Notes: generated by a model not told the origin, from the sequence alone. 64,000 nt of DNA from Impatiens glandulifera (GCF_907164915.1 NC_061862.1:140979913-141043912); one strand, 5' to 3'. Shown: positions 12,149-24,607, counted from the first letter of the stretch. Translations and numbers: made by a program.

Positions 12149-12740
12149 TTATGACTTCGACATTGTCCAACTTAGTTGTGTCGGCATTAATATTTGTGGA
12201 CTGTTTTCTTTTTGGGCATTTGATGATTGAGTGCGTGAAGGTTTTACAGTTGAGTTGATGCATCTGAGAGGCCTCCACTTGTAGTTGACTCCAATATGAT
12301 TGATGTTTTCCAATCTGTCCACAAGTTTCAATTCCTTAGGAAGGGTGCATTCTGGGTGGATCTCAATGTTGACTCTTGCGGTAAAAGTTCTATTGTCTCC
12401 TTCGATATCGGTGTTAAGCCTGAGAGGTTTTCCAATGAGGCTTGCGAGGTAGCTAATTGCCTTAGCGTTGCACAAGTGTGGGGGTATGCTCAGAAGAGTT
12501 AGCCAAATTTGTTCAAGTTCTGGGGTCTTCTTGTCGAGGACCATACCTCCTTCCACTTACACATTTTGAAGCATTGGTTGGTTATGAAGCAGAAACCGAT
12601 GTCAATGATCTTTTTAGTTTCACTACCATTACGGAATTAGAGGAAATAGTATCCAAAGTCATTGAGCGTGAGCCGCTCGAGTCCTTCCTTCTCCCAAAGG
12701 CCGAAAGAATTTCAATGTCCAAAATACATGTTCAATTGTT
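12149..12740 (-). pseudogene. LINE ORF1 (DUF4283-like RNA-binding protein) fragment
   Basis: The minus-strand frame 12149-12556 contains EQIWLTLLSIPPHLCNAKAI, the typical DUF4283 block (W-V/L-x-L-x-x-[IL]P), followed by ASLIGKPLRLNTD and IEIHPECTLPKEL. A frameshifted upstream piece (ITNQPMLQNV) belongs to the same domain. ORF1 proteins of plant LINEs bind element RNA. The N terminus is missing and the frame is broken. Confidence 0.75.
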
Positions 12741-12756
12741 GTGGGGCGGGTGACCC

Positions 12757-14440
12757 TGTGTTAAAGGGCGTTTTTTATCGGCTTGTGGTCAAATAATAAT
12801 ACTTAGAATACTCTAACCAATTATTTACTTATATAAAATTTTCTGATGGAGTTATTTAAAATATGATTTGGGTTGAGATTATAAATTCTTTCACAAAAAA
12901 ATGAGTAATTCAGTATTTTTTTTAAATAGAGTATTCCTATTTAATTAAAATAATTTTAGTAAAACAAATAGAATGATTTATTTAAGACATTTTTGTTGAT
13001 ATAGTGTGTAATTTACTAAATTCACAAACTTTGAGACAGAGAGATTTATGATTTCAGATATAAACAAAAGAGATTTTGTAAATATCTCCTACTTTTACGG
13101 AGATCTTTGTTCCCCTTACATGAAATGAGAGAAACAGTCATTTTAAAACTAAATTAAAATTACTGTTCCATCTCTCGAAGCAACATGATCACGGAATAGA
13201 CAATCCTGCTTCCTAATTCCACCTTTAAAATGATAAAATGTTGTTAGAATCTACACAACATTATACCATATTTTTAAAAAAATATATAGTAAAAATATTA
13301 CCCTCCTTAATGGTTGAAAGTTTTAGTCAGTACAAATAATTATAGAAAATAATTTTAATCTATTGAATGTGTTAAGTTGATTTTTTTAGACTAATTAAAA
13401 TTTGATTTGGTTATATCTTCTATATTCTTTTAAGATTTTATATTTGATTCTACGGATTAAATGTATCAGATATTAGGCCCATTTAATAATTTTTAATATT
13501 GGATCATATATTTCAATAATATTGAACATATTTATAAAATAACTTTAAAATAATTAATTTAAAAAATCAAATGCACAAATAATAACATAATTATAATTTT
13601 AAATATTTTATTTTTATAAAATAAAGATGTAAAAGTGAAGTCTTAAACAATAATTATTTGACCATTTGTAAAATATTTTAAAAAAAATTAATAAAAAATA
13701 AAGTAAAAAAATATTCTCATAATAACAATTTCAAATATGTTTTTCTAAAATAAACTTAAAAATCGTCTCCAACTTTTTCTTATGCAGTCAAAGATCTTCT
13801 AGTCTAAATAATTAATAAAAAGTATCACTTTTTTCAAAACATAAAAAACAAGTTTATAAGGAATGCATTCCTCATTATCTTTTGTCCAATAAATAAAATC
13901 TTAATAATTTAGTTTATAAGGTTATGGTAATAAATAATAATTATTTGAAATAAATGAGAAATAAAATATCATCTATAATTTTCTATATTAAATCAGAAAA
14001 ATAAATCTAGTCAAACATAACAAAACAAATTTCTGTAATTATATTTCAATAAATAAATTAATATAATATATTTAATTAACTCACTAAAATATCTAACATC
14101 AGTAAGAGTGGTTTCCATTTGAAATGGGAGATCATTGTTCTTTATAATTTTATAACATATATCATATAAATTTTTACCCATATCTTTTTACAAAACATTA
14201 ATATTAAATTATTGGGATATTTGTACCATACTAACAATATTTCCTTCCCTATTTGTTTTTTTTTTCCTATTTGTATTTTTAATTTTATTAAAATCAATTT
14301 ATTTTAATAAAATAAAATAAAATTTCATTTATTATAAATATTATCCCAAATATCATATATGAAGAAAAATAGTTACCATCTCCACATTCATATATCATTT
14401 AATATGGTCTCAACAAATAAATGAATAATACATTAAATTT
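12757..14440. other. AT-rich intergenic DNA
   Basis: No supported gene or repeat. Long A/T runs are present. Confidence 0.5.
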
Positions 14441-14665
14441 ATTCAAAAATAGTAGAAGATCATAAGAAGGATTTAGGAAATATCAATTCTATTTTACTTT
14501 ATTATGTTGTAAATGCAATTAATTACTTTTATTGAGAGGAAAGTTGACCACACATTAAATGTAGCAATAAAAATAATTAAGTGAATAAATAATAAGAAGA
14601 AAGAAAACATTAAGAGTGTATCTCACTTGATTACTATAAAGATTTATGTAATATTAATGTCAATA
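14440..14665 (+). promoter_or_regulatory. conserved upstream block with W-box (copy 2 gene)
   Basis: The block contains AAAGTTGACCACACATTAAA near 14540-14560, then an A-rich segment and ctataaagatttatgtaatatta. The same order is found upstream of the genes at 25024 and 63394. TTGACC is the core W-box bound by WRKY factors. A TATAAAT at 14734-14740 lies 33 bp before the start codon. Confidence 0.6.
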
Positions 14666-14772
14666 AATCTCCTAAGTTACCAAGAGCACATTGATGTTTC
14701 ATCACATTGATACAATAATACCTCAACATTCCATATAAATCTCTCTATCTTTCCTAGGTTACTTGTGCAACA

Positions 14773-15336
14773 ATGTCTCAAAATTTTGTAAGTATGTTGG
14801 ACATGTACAAGGAGAAAACAAAAATCTCTCCCATGGCATGTAAGCTTTGCAATAAGGTGTTTTTAAATGCTATAGATCAAGTTAATCATTTTCAATCAGC
14901 TCATCTAGTGGACAACAATAAACTCTCCCTACACGATGGTCGCATGATGGATCTTCATCGTTCTTCTTTTGAGTTCGGCCAAAACTCAAACGCTCAAATG
15001 AATAGAAGTTTGATACCAAATGTGTCCAATGAGAGATTTTGGTCTTATAACCATCAACCTTCGTTATCTCCTCTGCCTTATAATCATCACCCATCATTAT
15101 CTCTTGTACCAACGATAACCAAACCACATCCTTCCTCAGCTTTGCAAATGCGATCATCTACTCATAATTTTTTATCTATTGTCAATGGGAATGATCTTAT
15201 GAATAATCCTACAAAGTCATATATTGACAAGTTGGATCAACCTATAACACGAGATATGAAGATGTTCAATCAAGATGGTGAAGATAACGAGGATATTTCG
15301 AGCATGGAGACGTTGGATTTAACCCTAAAGCTTTAA
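14773..15336 (+). CDS. single C2H2 zinc-finger protein with C-terminal EAR motif (copy 2)
   Basis: A 187-aa single-exon protein. The zinc finger is at residues 23-44: C23-x2-C26-x12-H39-x4-H44, reading NHFQSAH at the end. The N terminus MSQNFVSMLD and the block DGRMMDLHR after the finger are shared with copies 3 and 4. The middle repeats a short Tyr-Asn-His unit ([10 protein letters not shown], then PYNHHPSLSL). The C-terminal part has NPTKSYIDKLDQPI, then an acidic stretch, and ends in LDLTLKL (EAR). The protein has only one finger and little else that is structured, so a DNA-binding repressor or a competitor of partner factors is plausible. Neighbouring DNA is transposons only. Confidence 0.85.
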   Translation: MSQNFVSMLDMYKEKTKISPMACKLCNKVFLNAIDQVNHFQSAHLVDNNKLSLHDGRMMDLHRSSFEFGQNSNAQMNRSLIPNVSNERFWSYNHQPSLSPLPYNHHPSLSLVPTITKPHPSSALQMRSSTHNFLSIVNGNDLMNNPTKSYIDKLDQPITRDMKMFNQDGEDNEDISSMETLDLTLKL

Positions 15337-16150
15337 GAAAGAAAGAAAATTTATTTATGTTTTGTTATATTTAATATTACTCATTGCTTTGTCTTTTTTT
15401 CTTCTTTCATTTTATTTTATTTTATTTATTTATTTTTCTTTCATTTTGTAGTTTCTCATGTATTGTCATTAATATAATATATTTATTTTATTTTATTTCT
15501 AGTCTCGTGTGAATGATCATTTTCAAAACTTGCTCCTTTTCCTATTTTTTTTCTATTGAATTAATCTTTTTAAAGACTAATGGTTTGGAAAGATGAAGGA
15601 AGCAATCCCTTTCAAATGAGATCCGTTGGAGTAGAAAAAAATAGTTAAAAATATTTATTCTCTCACAAACTCAATATATGAATTTTTTTTTATTTTATTT
15701 CATCATTTTTCTGCAAGTATAATTATTCTATTTATAATAGAAAAAAAAAACTCTTAAATTTTTAAAACCTCTGTTACTTTTAAAGTTTCAGAATTAATGT
15801 TTATTAAGAAATATTTTATTAAACATAAATATATATAATAACACTATTATTAAATAGACCGGCAAAAATTTACTCTTCAGTTTTATAATTAATTTATTTT
15901 CAACCAGAAGCAATCCTATTAAAATGAGAACAGTTGGAGTAGAAAAAAAATAAAATAAAATTTGCATCATTAAATAAACATAAAACTGTTCAATACATTT
16001 TTTATACTAGGGATAAAGGAAAGAGTATTTCCCATGCGCTATAATATCACCTTCAATGTATTTCAAATCGAAAGAGGAGAAGCACTAGCCCAAGTTCACA
16101 ACCAGTAATAAATAATAAATAATAATAATAAATAATAATATGTTTAACAG
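15337..16150. other. 3' flank and AT-rich intergenic DNA
   Basis: A (TTTTA)n/(TTTA)n-like tract lies in the 3' flank (about 15409-15435). A TAA-rich microsatellite is at about 16106-16140. No gene is supported. Confidence 0.5.
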
Positions 16151-16339
16151 CAAATTTGTTGAGTCTAATTTAATATTATTCTAATTATGAGCTGATATTA
16201 TTTTGATGATGTGCAAGTTAATTAAAATAAAACTTAGTTATGTACATATAAAGCTGAAGAGATTAATTAAACGTTACAAACGAATAAGACTAGGCTGTGA
16301 AATTGTCTCTTCGCAAGTACATCTCAAGGAAACGTAAGC

Positions 16340-17005
16340 AGACGTCTTGGTTGGTAGATGTTATCTAAGCTTTTTAGACGTGGTCTAAGAAGTACGCGAG
16401 TAGACGTCGTCTAAGATTCTTAGACGCGGTCTGAAGAAGAAGCGCAATTAGACGTCAGCTAAGCTTCTTAGATGCGGTCTGAAAAAGAAGCACAATTAGA
16501 CGTCGTTTAACCTTCTTAGACACGGTCTGAAAAAGAAGCGCAGTTAGACATCGTCTAAGCTTCTTAGACGCGGTCTAAAGAAGAAGCGCAATTAGACGTC
16601 GTCTAACCTTCTTAGACGCGGTCTAATGAAGAAGCGTAGTTAGTCATCGTCTAAGCTTCTTAGACGCGGTCTAAAAAAGAAGCGCAGTTAGACATCGTCT
16701 AACCTTATTAGACGCGGTCTAAAGAAGAAGCGCAGTTAGACATCGTCTAAACTTCTTAGACGCGGTCTGAAGAAGAGGTGCAATTAGACATTGTCTAAGC
16801 TTCTTAGACGCTGTCTAAAGAAGAAGCACAGTTAGACATCGTCTAAACATCTTAGACGCGCTCTAAAGAAAAAGCGAAATTAGATGTCATCTAAACTTCT
16901 TAGACGCGATCTAAAGAAGAAGCGTAGTTAGACGTCTTCTAACCTTCTTAGACGCGATCTGAAGAAGATGCGCAATTAGACGTCGTCCGACTTCATCGGA
17001 CGCCT
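16340..17005. repeat. 48-bp minisatellite of paired dyads inside an LTR
   Basis: There are about 13-14 tandem copies of a 48-bp unit. Each unit holds two inverted repeats of the form TTAGAC-N3-GTCTAA. One has GCG in the centre and one has GTC. They are separated by a purine-rich linker (agaagaagcgcaa) and a 5-bp linker (gcttc). Copies differ by scattered point changes, mostly keeping the arms. The array is in the upstream part of the solo LTR, where an enhancer would lie. Confidence 0.9.
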
Positions 17006-17721
17006 GAAGAAAGCATCTGTCTAACTACGCATTCAACTCGTCTACTTTGTTCGTTATCAACGGTCTGACAAGTCAATTGATCTCAACAAATGAGCAACTG
17101 CCACGTACGCCAATATTCAAATTGCTCACGCTGTGTTGCACGTTTCAGTACAACACGATTTATGAGAACATTCGGCACACTACCTGTTCTGTACGACCAC
17201 AATCCTCATGCACATGCTCTGACGTACTATCGTACTATTTGGCGGTCGTCCAATGAACTGGTGACACATGTCATAGTAGAATATTCTACCGTTTGTGCAC
17301 TTGAAGTATAAATAAAAGCTCAAGGACAATGGACAGACAGCTGATGCTCTCGCTGAATCTTAAGCTTTTTACATACCGGTATCTCAAGTTTCTTAATCTC
17401 TCAAGCTCAAGAAGGAATTACTCACTGCCTGTTTGTGTGATTATTCTGTAATTCAGTCACCGTTCTTTCTATGTGAAACATCAGTGTCGTAAGTTGAATA
17501 GAAGTTGTTCTGTTCAATAGAGAGTTAGCTAAGAGTTCAAAAGCAGGCAGTTTTTAAGTCTGTGGTTTCTGACTGGGTTTGTGTAGTGTGTTATATACAA
17601 ATCAAAGAATTTTAGTGAATATTCTTCCTGTTGAGGAAGAAGGGGTGACATATAATTTTATCTCCAAACATCCATAAAACTACCTGTGTTCTTTATTTCT
17701 GCCATTGACATTCATTCATCT

Positions 17722-17955
17722 TGTTGTGCGGAATGCAAGAAAGTGATGAATAATGAAGTGTGAAAAAAAGATGAAGAGAGATTTCTTATTGTCAAAGATG
17801 AAGATAAAACAGATTACTCCAAATGAAAAAGAATTACAGCTATCTAAATTCAGAAAGAAAGAAAACGTAAAACACCTAACTTAATAAGCATAAATGTAGA
17901 ATAAATGTGATGTAACTGAAATTATTAACTTCTATACTAAAGGCAAAACGTTACA
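17722..17955 (-). repeat. 3' LTR of the Copia element
   Basis: 234 bp, beginning TGTTGTGCGG and ending CGTTACA on the + strand. It pairs with 22073-22308, with scattered substitutions and small indels. Confidence 0.95.
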
Positions 17956-18009
17956 ATTCTCCACCTTGCCTTAGTATCACCCAACAAGAAAAGCCTTACC
18001 GGGCTATTT

Positions 18010-21000
18010 TCAACTGTCAACATTTAGCAAATCCAAACAATGAGTGAATTTGCTAAGTATGACCGACTTCGTGAACATGTCAACAGAATTATGATGTGTG
18101 TTGATCTTCTTTAACTTGATTCTCCTCTCAGTACGAAGAAAATGATAGTGAACATCAATATGTTTAGTTCTATCATGATGCACTTGATCTTTCGCCAAAC
18201 AAATAGCACTTAAGCTATCACAAAAAACAATTGCCTAATCATGATGAATGCCAAGGTCACTGATTAATCCTTTCAACCATATATCCTCCTTGACTGTTTC
18301 AGTGAGCGCCATACACTTAGCCTCAGTAGTGACAACGTCACAGTCGACTGTAATGTTGCCTTCCAACTAACCATAGAGTCACCATGGGTATAAACATAAC
18401 CAATCATTGATCTTCTACCATCGATATCTGCAGCATAATCTGAGTCCGAATAACCAGTTACGAGACACTGATTATTACTCTCATAAATGAGACCAACATC
18501 GGATGTGCCTCTCAAATAGCGAAATATTCGCTTTACCGCTTGCTAGTGTTCCTTACCAGGTCGAGACATAAACCTACTAACAACACTAACTGAATACGCA
18601 ATATCATGTCTAATACATACCATGACATACATTAAACTACTTACCGCACTAGCATACGGTACATTAGACAAGTATAACTTCTCATCTTCAGACTAGGGTG
18701 TGAATGCAGACAAATGATCAGTAACAGCTGTAGGAGTATTGAGAGCCTTTGTTGTACTCATCCCAAAACAAGACAACATTTTCAAAAATATAACTCTTCT
18801 GTGAAAGAAATAGCTTCTTTTGAACTCGATCTCTTACTATTTCCATGCCCATAATTTTTCGTGCTCCACCTAGATCTTTCATATCAAACTCGGAACTGAG
18901 AAAGTCTTTCAGCTTTTGAATCTCCGACATCTTCTTGGCTGCGATAAACATGTCGTCTACATACATGAGTAAATAAATCAAAGAACCATCACCGATTTTG
19001 TTGTGATAGACACAACAATCATATGCACTCCTATTGTAACCATGTTCAATCATGAAATTGTCGAACCCCTTATACCACTGTCGAGGAGACTATTTAAGTC
19101 CATACAAAAACTTATTCGGACTACAAACATGTGTTTCCTTACCAGGAACAAGAAATCCTTTAGGCTGACTCACCAATATATTCTCCTCAATCTCACCATG
19201 TAAGAAAGTCGTCTTCACGTCTAATTGCTCGAGTTCCAGATCCTGATGTGCTACTATAATTAGTAGTAACCTGATAGAAGTGTGTTGGACTATAGGTGAG
19301 AATATCTCATTGTAGTCTACGCCTTCCTTTTGACTGAATCCCTTTACAACTAATCGTACTTTATATCTGGTCCCTTCAGCACTAGAGGTTCCATGTTTCC
19401 TTTTGAAAATCCATTTGCACCCAATGACTCTTCTTCCCTTAGGAAAAGTAACCAGCTCCCATGTATTATTCTTGTGAAGTGATTCCATTTTCTCACACAT
19501 GGCAGTAATTCATTACGTAGAATCACCACCATTAACAACTTCATTGTAAGAAGATGGCTCGTTATGTATGAAATCTTCAACTACCTAATGTACATAACTT
19601 ACAATTTCTTCAGTATCATTCATAGAGGGACTGATTGTCCTACTTCCAGGACCAGTTGAGATCTTTCTTCCATCGATTGAATGAATTAACCTGTCAGGAG
19701 CTTTAATTTGCCTTCTAGGTCGTGTTGCAATGTCAGATTGACTTTCAGGTGCTCCAAATTGATAAACTTCCTCAGATGGTTTATCAGTATCGTGTGTCAT
19801 GTCAGTTGTCCCTTGAACTGGAGCCACCTCAAGTTCCACATGTTTCTTGGTATTATTATTTTCTCCAGAAAGTGATGGTTTGATAGAGGAGTTAAGTATA
19901 AACTTCTCATTAAAGGTGACATCCCTACTGAGATTACTTTACCTTCAGAAGATGACCAGATTCTATATCCCTTGACTCCATCTTCATAGCCCATGAAAAT
20001 ACCCTGTTTTGCCCTTGGTCCCAACTTCCCTTCATTAACATGATAGTAAGATGTGCACTCAAAGACTTTCAAATGAGAATAATCAACGACGTTATTAGAC
20101 CATACCTCGTAAGGGATTCTACAATCAATCCCAGTGTGTGGTGCACGATTTATCAGATAGCAACCCATTAAGACAACATAGCTCCAGTACTTTCTAGTCA
20201 ATCCCACATTAGAGAGCATCTTATAACTCTCTTTAACAGTGTTTGATTCACCCTTTCTGTTACACTATTCTATTGTGGTGTACCTCGGACAGTGTGATGT
20301 CTTGCAATCCCCATATCCCTGCTGAACTCATTAAACTCAGATGAACAGAATTCAAGCCCATTATCTATTCGCAGCCTCTTAACCTTCTTTCCAGTTTGAT
20401 TCTCCACTAGTGCCTTCCAATGTTTGAAGGTCTTAAATACTTCGATCTTATATCTCAGAAGATACAACTAGGTCATCCTTGAGTAATCATCTATGAATGT
20501 TACAAAATAGTTATAACCTCCTATACCTTCAACTTGAGAAGGACCCCATCAATCAGAGTGGATATAATCCAGTGTGCCCTTAGTTTTGTGAACTCCCTTA
20601 CTGAACTTACTACGATGCTTTTTTCCGAAAATGCAGTGTTCACACAACTCAAGGTTGGTAACCTTATGGCCAGATAAAAGATCCTGTTTGGATAGAATTT
20701 GCATCCCCCTCTCCCCCATATGTCCAAGTCGCATATGCCACAACTTGGTTACATTAGGGTGCCGATTCACAGATTTGGATGCGACCGCAACAGAACCTGT
20801 CAGCGTTTTACCTTGTAGTATATACAAGGTATTCTGTTTGATATCTTTCAGTATTATTTTTGAACCTTTACTGATGCACAATATTCCTTCTTTACCGCTA
20901 AACTTGAAACTTTTAGCATCTAAAATGCCTAAAGATATTATGTTCTTCTTTAGTTGAGGAACATGCTGAATGCCAGTTAGGGTCCGTATCTTACCATTAT

Positions 21001-21165
21001 CAGTCAGAATCTTGATAGTCCCAATACCCACCGTTCTACATATGTCATCATTTCCCATGACAACGTTTCCACCATCATAATCTTCATAGGTATCGAACAA
21101 TTATTTGTTCGGAATCATGTGATATGAACACCCTGAATCCAACACCCACGTATCAATAGGGTGTA
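18010..21165 (-). pseudogene. Copia pol (protease, integrase, RT, RNase H), broken
   Basis: On the minus strand the protease motif WVLDSGCSYHM lies at about 21117-21161. The integrase zinc-binding region is at about 20600-20760 (HMRLGHMGERGM, CEHCIFGKKH). The integrase core is near 20270-20470 (RIDNGLEFCS). RT begins with WELVTFPKGRRVIGCKWIFK (about 19450) and carries LLMYVDDMFIA at about 18930-18965. RNase H has YSDSDYAADIDGRRS at about 18400-18460. At least five stops or frame changes split the polyprotein into segments, so it is inactive. Confidence 0.9.
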
Positions 21166-21254
21166 GAGAAGCGTTAGCTACAAGGGTAATGTCCTCCTCT
21201 GAGTCGGTGTCTCTGTCTTTATGTGCTATCGCAACCGTATAATATTTGCCCTTT

Positions 21255-21905
21255 TCTTAGGACAATTATTCTTCTAGTGACCAGGTTCTTTACAGTAATT
21301 GCAGATGTCTTTAGCACTAGGGCTCTTAGCTTTGTATTTCTGATCCTTCTTCTTTTCAGGCCCTTTGTAGTTGATTGTGCTGACAATCAACCAGATGCTT
21401 GACTGTCTACAATTTCACCACTCGCCTTATGGCGTAGTTCTCTAGTATGAAGTGCTGACTGAACTTCTTTTAGAGTTACAGAGTCTTTACCCACAACGAA
21501 TGATTGAACAAAATTTTCAAACGAGTTGGGTAAAGATACCAACAGAATTAATGCAGTATCTTCATCTTCGATCTTAACATCTATATTTCTCAATTCAAGT
21601 AATATAGTGTTTAACTTATCAAGATGTTCACGAAGAGACTTACCTTCAAGCATACGAAGACTAAACAGACGTTGCTTCAATAACAACTTGTTAGTTAGTG
21701 ACTTTGTCATGTACAAAGTCTCTAACTTCGACCACATACCGATTGCAGTATCTTCATCTGATACCTTAGTAATCACTTCATCAGTTAGACAGAGTAAAAT
21801 CGTGGAGTGTGCCTTCTCTTCCAAGACCTCAAGCTCAACAGTGATTTTACCAGAGGTAGACTCCTTTGCAGGACCTGCAACTATCTTCGCATTTTCCTTC
21901 GACAA
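21255..21905 (-). pseudogene. Copia gag fragment with interrupted zinc knuckle
   Basis: A 172-aa minus-strand frame (21387-21905) matches the UBN2-type Copia gag: WSKLETLYMTKSLTNKLLLK, LREHLDKLNTILLEL and LLVSLPNSFENFV. Downstream, at about 21255-21315, a CCHC knuckle of the form C-x2-C-x4-H-x4-C is legible but has a stop codon directly after the His. Gag and pol are not joined in one frame. Confidence 0.85.
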
Positions 21906-22072
21906 TGGTACTCAGACGCCTTGTTGTTTAAACAGGGCTCGCATTTTGATCTGCCATAGACCAAAACTGTTTCTCCCTGTGAATTTTTTGATTTTCAGAT
22001 TCATTGAAAACATTCTCTCGCCAGAAACAAATAGTGATAATCAGATCGGATCTAACCCGCTCTGATCTCAAT

Positions 22073-22308
22073 TGTTGTACGGAATGCAAGAAAGTGATGA
22101 ATAATGAAGTGTGGAAAAAACAGATGAAGAGAGATTTCTTATTGTCAAAGATGAAGATAAAACATATTACTTCAAATGAAAAAGAATTACAGCTATCTAA
22201 ATTCAGAAAGAAAGAAAATGTAAAACACCTAACTTAATAAGCATAAATGTAGAATAAATGTGTTGTAACTGAAATTATTAATTCCTATACTAAAGGCAAA
22301 ACGTTACA
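22073..22308 (-). repeat. 5' LTR of the Copia element
   Basis: 236 bp. On the minus strand it reads TGTAACG...CAACA and is followed by the degenerate primer-binding site. Confidence 0.95.
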
Positions 22309-22710
22309 CATCTGAAGGTTCAAATCCAATAAACGATTCCGCACTGGACTTGTTCAAGTGTTTGTGAAGATTTACGAAGAATAGAAACATATTTTAATTT
22401 CTAATAGAGTTAAAATCGAATCGAAGTTTGTAACCTGTTAACAATAGTCAGACCCTAGTCTTTATTGTCGACACCGATCCTAACAACAAATTATGTTTAC
22501 ATTGTTAACTTTCTAAATGGATTCTTGCGTCGCTTAGAAGAGTACTCAAAAGTGAAGCCTAAAAGGAAACCAAATAAAAGAATTACGAGGAAGACTCCAA
22601 AGGTTTGGATCTGCATCCCATGGATACTCAAAGTCAGAGAAAGGCAAGACCCTTGTTGGGGGTGAGAAAACAAATTAGAATGGGTGAGTATGGTTTGGAA
22701 AAATATATCT

Positions 22711-22854
22711 ATTGTTTGGGCATGTGTCTTGAACCTAATGTTTCAAGCCTTCCACCATTCCACAGTATGAAAGAGAAGAAAGATTGTTTGAGCATGTGTC
22801 TTGAACCTAATGTTTCCAGTCTTCCACCATTCCACATTATGAAATGAAAGACAA
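22711..22854 (+). repeat. 72-bp tandem duplication
   Basis: Two adjacent copies (from 22711 and 22783) of a unit containing gcatgtgtcttgaacctaat and ttccaccattccaca. An open frame 22605-22847 runs through both, giving the peptide CLSMCLEPNVSSLPPFH twice with one difference. I see no known domain and consider coding unproven. Confidence 0.7.
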
Positions 22855-22908
22855 GAAATATGTGTATATCCCTAGTGTCCCGAGTCTCTGGGTTCGAGTC
22901 CTAAATAC

Positions 22909-23514
22909 GACACGTTTAACACGTATTTTCAAATTAGGTGAGTGTATTTGCAGGTTGTATGTTTAACTCGCGATAATTAATCGCACTCCAATGGAGAAGT
23001 AGAAACCCAACGTTATCTAAAAATACAAAAAAGACAAAAGGATTCATCAATGAAACATTGATAACTGAAAGAGGACGTCTGCTTGGATGATTGAGCTAGA
23101 GATTCATTGGGTTCGAGGTGGAAAAATTGTAACGGAAAATGGTTTTGATGAAATTCAATGGTTAAAATAAAGAGGAACTCGTAAAATAAGTCAAAAATAC
23201 CAATAAAAGGAAGTCGATAAAAATATCTATAGAGAGACTGAAATACAAAAATGACAAGTTTAACACGCATGATTAAATTGGGTGAGTGTATTTGTGGGTT
23301 GTATGTTTAACCCGCAAAAATTAGTCACACTCCAATGGAGAAATAGATGTTATCAAAAAATAAAAAAAAGGACCAAGAGGATTTCATCAATGGAAAAATA
23401 ATAGGAAAATAATTTTGATGAAATTCAATGGTTAAACTGAAGAGGAACTCGTATAATAAGTCAAAAAGACCATTAAAATGAAGTCGATAAAAATATCTAT
23501 GAAGAGACTGAAAT
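22909..23514. repeat. about 300-bp tandem duplication
   Basis: Copy one is 22909-23244 and copy two 23253-23514. Both begin near gtttaacacg and contain gtgagtgtatttg, the block cactccaatggagaa, and the end gtcgataaaaatatctat. Copy two lacks about 75 bp from the centre. A tRNA-like B-box (GGTTCGAGTCC, 22891-22901) lies just before copy one, so the unit may derive from a SINE. Confidence 0.75.
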
Positions 23515-24600
23515 TATTCGGACGAAATTATTTAACTCACAACTATTTTTAGTGTCTCATATACTATTTTTTTTAGTTGTATTTGCTTATTTATTCTCTA
23601 ATCAACTCATGATTAGTTAAATAAGTCATTAATCATACTAAATGTCTTTTATTTTGCATCAATATGCTCAATAAAAGGAATGATAAATCTCTAATTGAAG
23701 AATTTTAGAAGGGAAAATACTTAAGGGTCCACAGTGATGGACTATGTCCCCATTCAAATACAATAGTAAACAATTTATTTTTTGACGATATAGAGTATAT
23801 AATGAAAACAGTTCTATTCTTTTAAAAGTATTAACAAATAAAATCATTATTTTAACTATTAATAGAATGTTAATAATATAAGTATAAGTATATTTATTGT
23901 ATTATATTATATTTCAATAAATATACTAATTAATATGATATAATATTTTTCTTGTATATTTTATTTATTTATTTAAATGTGTGAGTTGAGTAAAATTAAA
24001 TTAACCATTTTTAATATCAATATTATTTCAACAGTTTTGTGCCTTTTATCAAACAAATAACGTGTAATAATTAATATTATTTATCACCATAGTCTCATTC
24101 CCTCTAATATGACCAAATAAATACATTCTTTTATGTACTTGTATATAAATATTGAAAATTTATGATAATTGCTTTTTTTTATACAAAGAGTTATATTGAT
24201 TACAAAGATTGTTGCATAAAAGTTGAAAACTCAGTTATATATAATAAATGTTTTGAAAAAAATGATATATAATAATAAGTAAATAAAATTATAAAAAATG
24301 TTGCATAAAAATTAACAACTTAGTGATATATAATAATTGTTTTGAAAAAACAATGATATATATAATAATACCTAAATAAAATTTAGGTCATTTCTTTATT
24401 TCTTAGAAAGTTAATTACACTATAACTCAAAACCATGACTAACTTATTAAGATTGAACGTTGATAGTGAATACAATCAAACTTAGTTAGTGAATTATTTA
24501 AGTAACGTTTCTTTACATTTTTGTTTTAGATTAATAATTAAAAAATTATAATTTTATTGGAGAAAATAATAAGGCGATAATTTTATTTAATGCTCTTGAT
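23515..24600. other. AT-rich intergenic DNA
   Basis: No gene is supported. There is a partial direct repeat around 24230-24260 and 24320-24350 (agtgatatataataat-like). Confidence 0.5.
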
Positions 24601-24607
24601 ATATAGT

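Larger units (their letters stand above)
7705..12756 (-). mobile_element. LINE (L1-type) with degenerate ORF1 and ORF2
   Basis: Minus-strand coding fragments occur in LINE order. ORF1 (DUF4283-like) is at 12149-12740, then the endonuclease region at about 10800-11700, reverse transcriptase at about 10770-9000, and the zf-RVT/C-terminal region at about 8800-7852. The 3' end is near 7705-7720, where the + strand has a T-rich run. ORF2 peptides closely resemble those of the LINE at 55672-58802, for example KRPFKFFNFWM and NTTFFYRKCS, so this is the same family. The ORF1 start is missing, so the copy is probably 5'-truncated near 12756. I could not define a target duplication. Confidence 0.85.
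17722..22308 (-). mobile_element. Ty1/Copia LTR retrotransposon, complete structure, decayed coding
   Basis: LTRs at 17722-17955 and 22073-22308 (TG...CA) are flanked by a perfect 5-bp target duplication CATCT (17717-17721 and 22309-22313). On the minus strand the primer-binding region after the 5' LTR contains GATCAGAGC, resembling the initiator-Met-tRNA site. A purine-rich tract AAGGTGGAGAAT precedes the 3' LTR. Gene order is gag, protease, integrase, reverse transcriptase, RNase H, the Copia order. I see roughly ten differences between the LTRs, so the insertion is not recent. Confidence 0.95.
16156..22486. mobile_element. solo LTR (about 1.74 kb) split by a nested Copia element
   Basis: The ends are TTGTTGAG at 16156 and CCTAACAA at 22486, flanked by the 5-bp repeat CAAAT (16151-16155 and 22487-22491). 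Removing the nested Copia insertion leaves about 1.74 kb. The 3' portion (17390-17720 and 22314-22480) resembles the LTR at 39667-41194: both hold gaagaaggggtgac, then catccataaa, then CCGCAC and a CCGATCCTA end. No internal coding region lies next to it, so it is a solo LTR. If the ends are set strictly at TG...CA, the flanks match less well. Confidence 0.75.

Noticed and set aside
12478..12753. Open + strand frame of 91 aa
   Set aside because: Antisense shadow of LINE ORF1.
16340..17005. CRISPR array or coding repeat
   Set aside because: Unit is contiguous with no unique spacers and lies within a plant LTR; no consistent protein frame.
17047..17311. Two overlapping 70-aa open frames inside the solo LTR
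   Set aside because: No known domain and located in LTR sequence; not retained in the related LTR.
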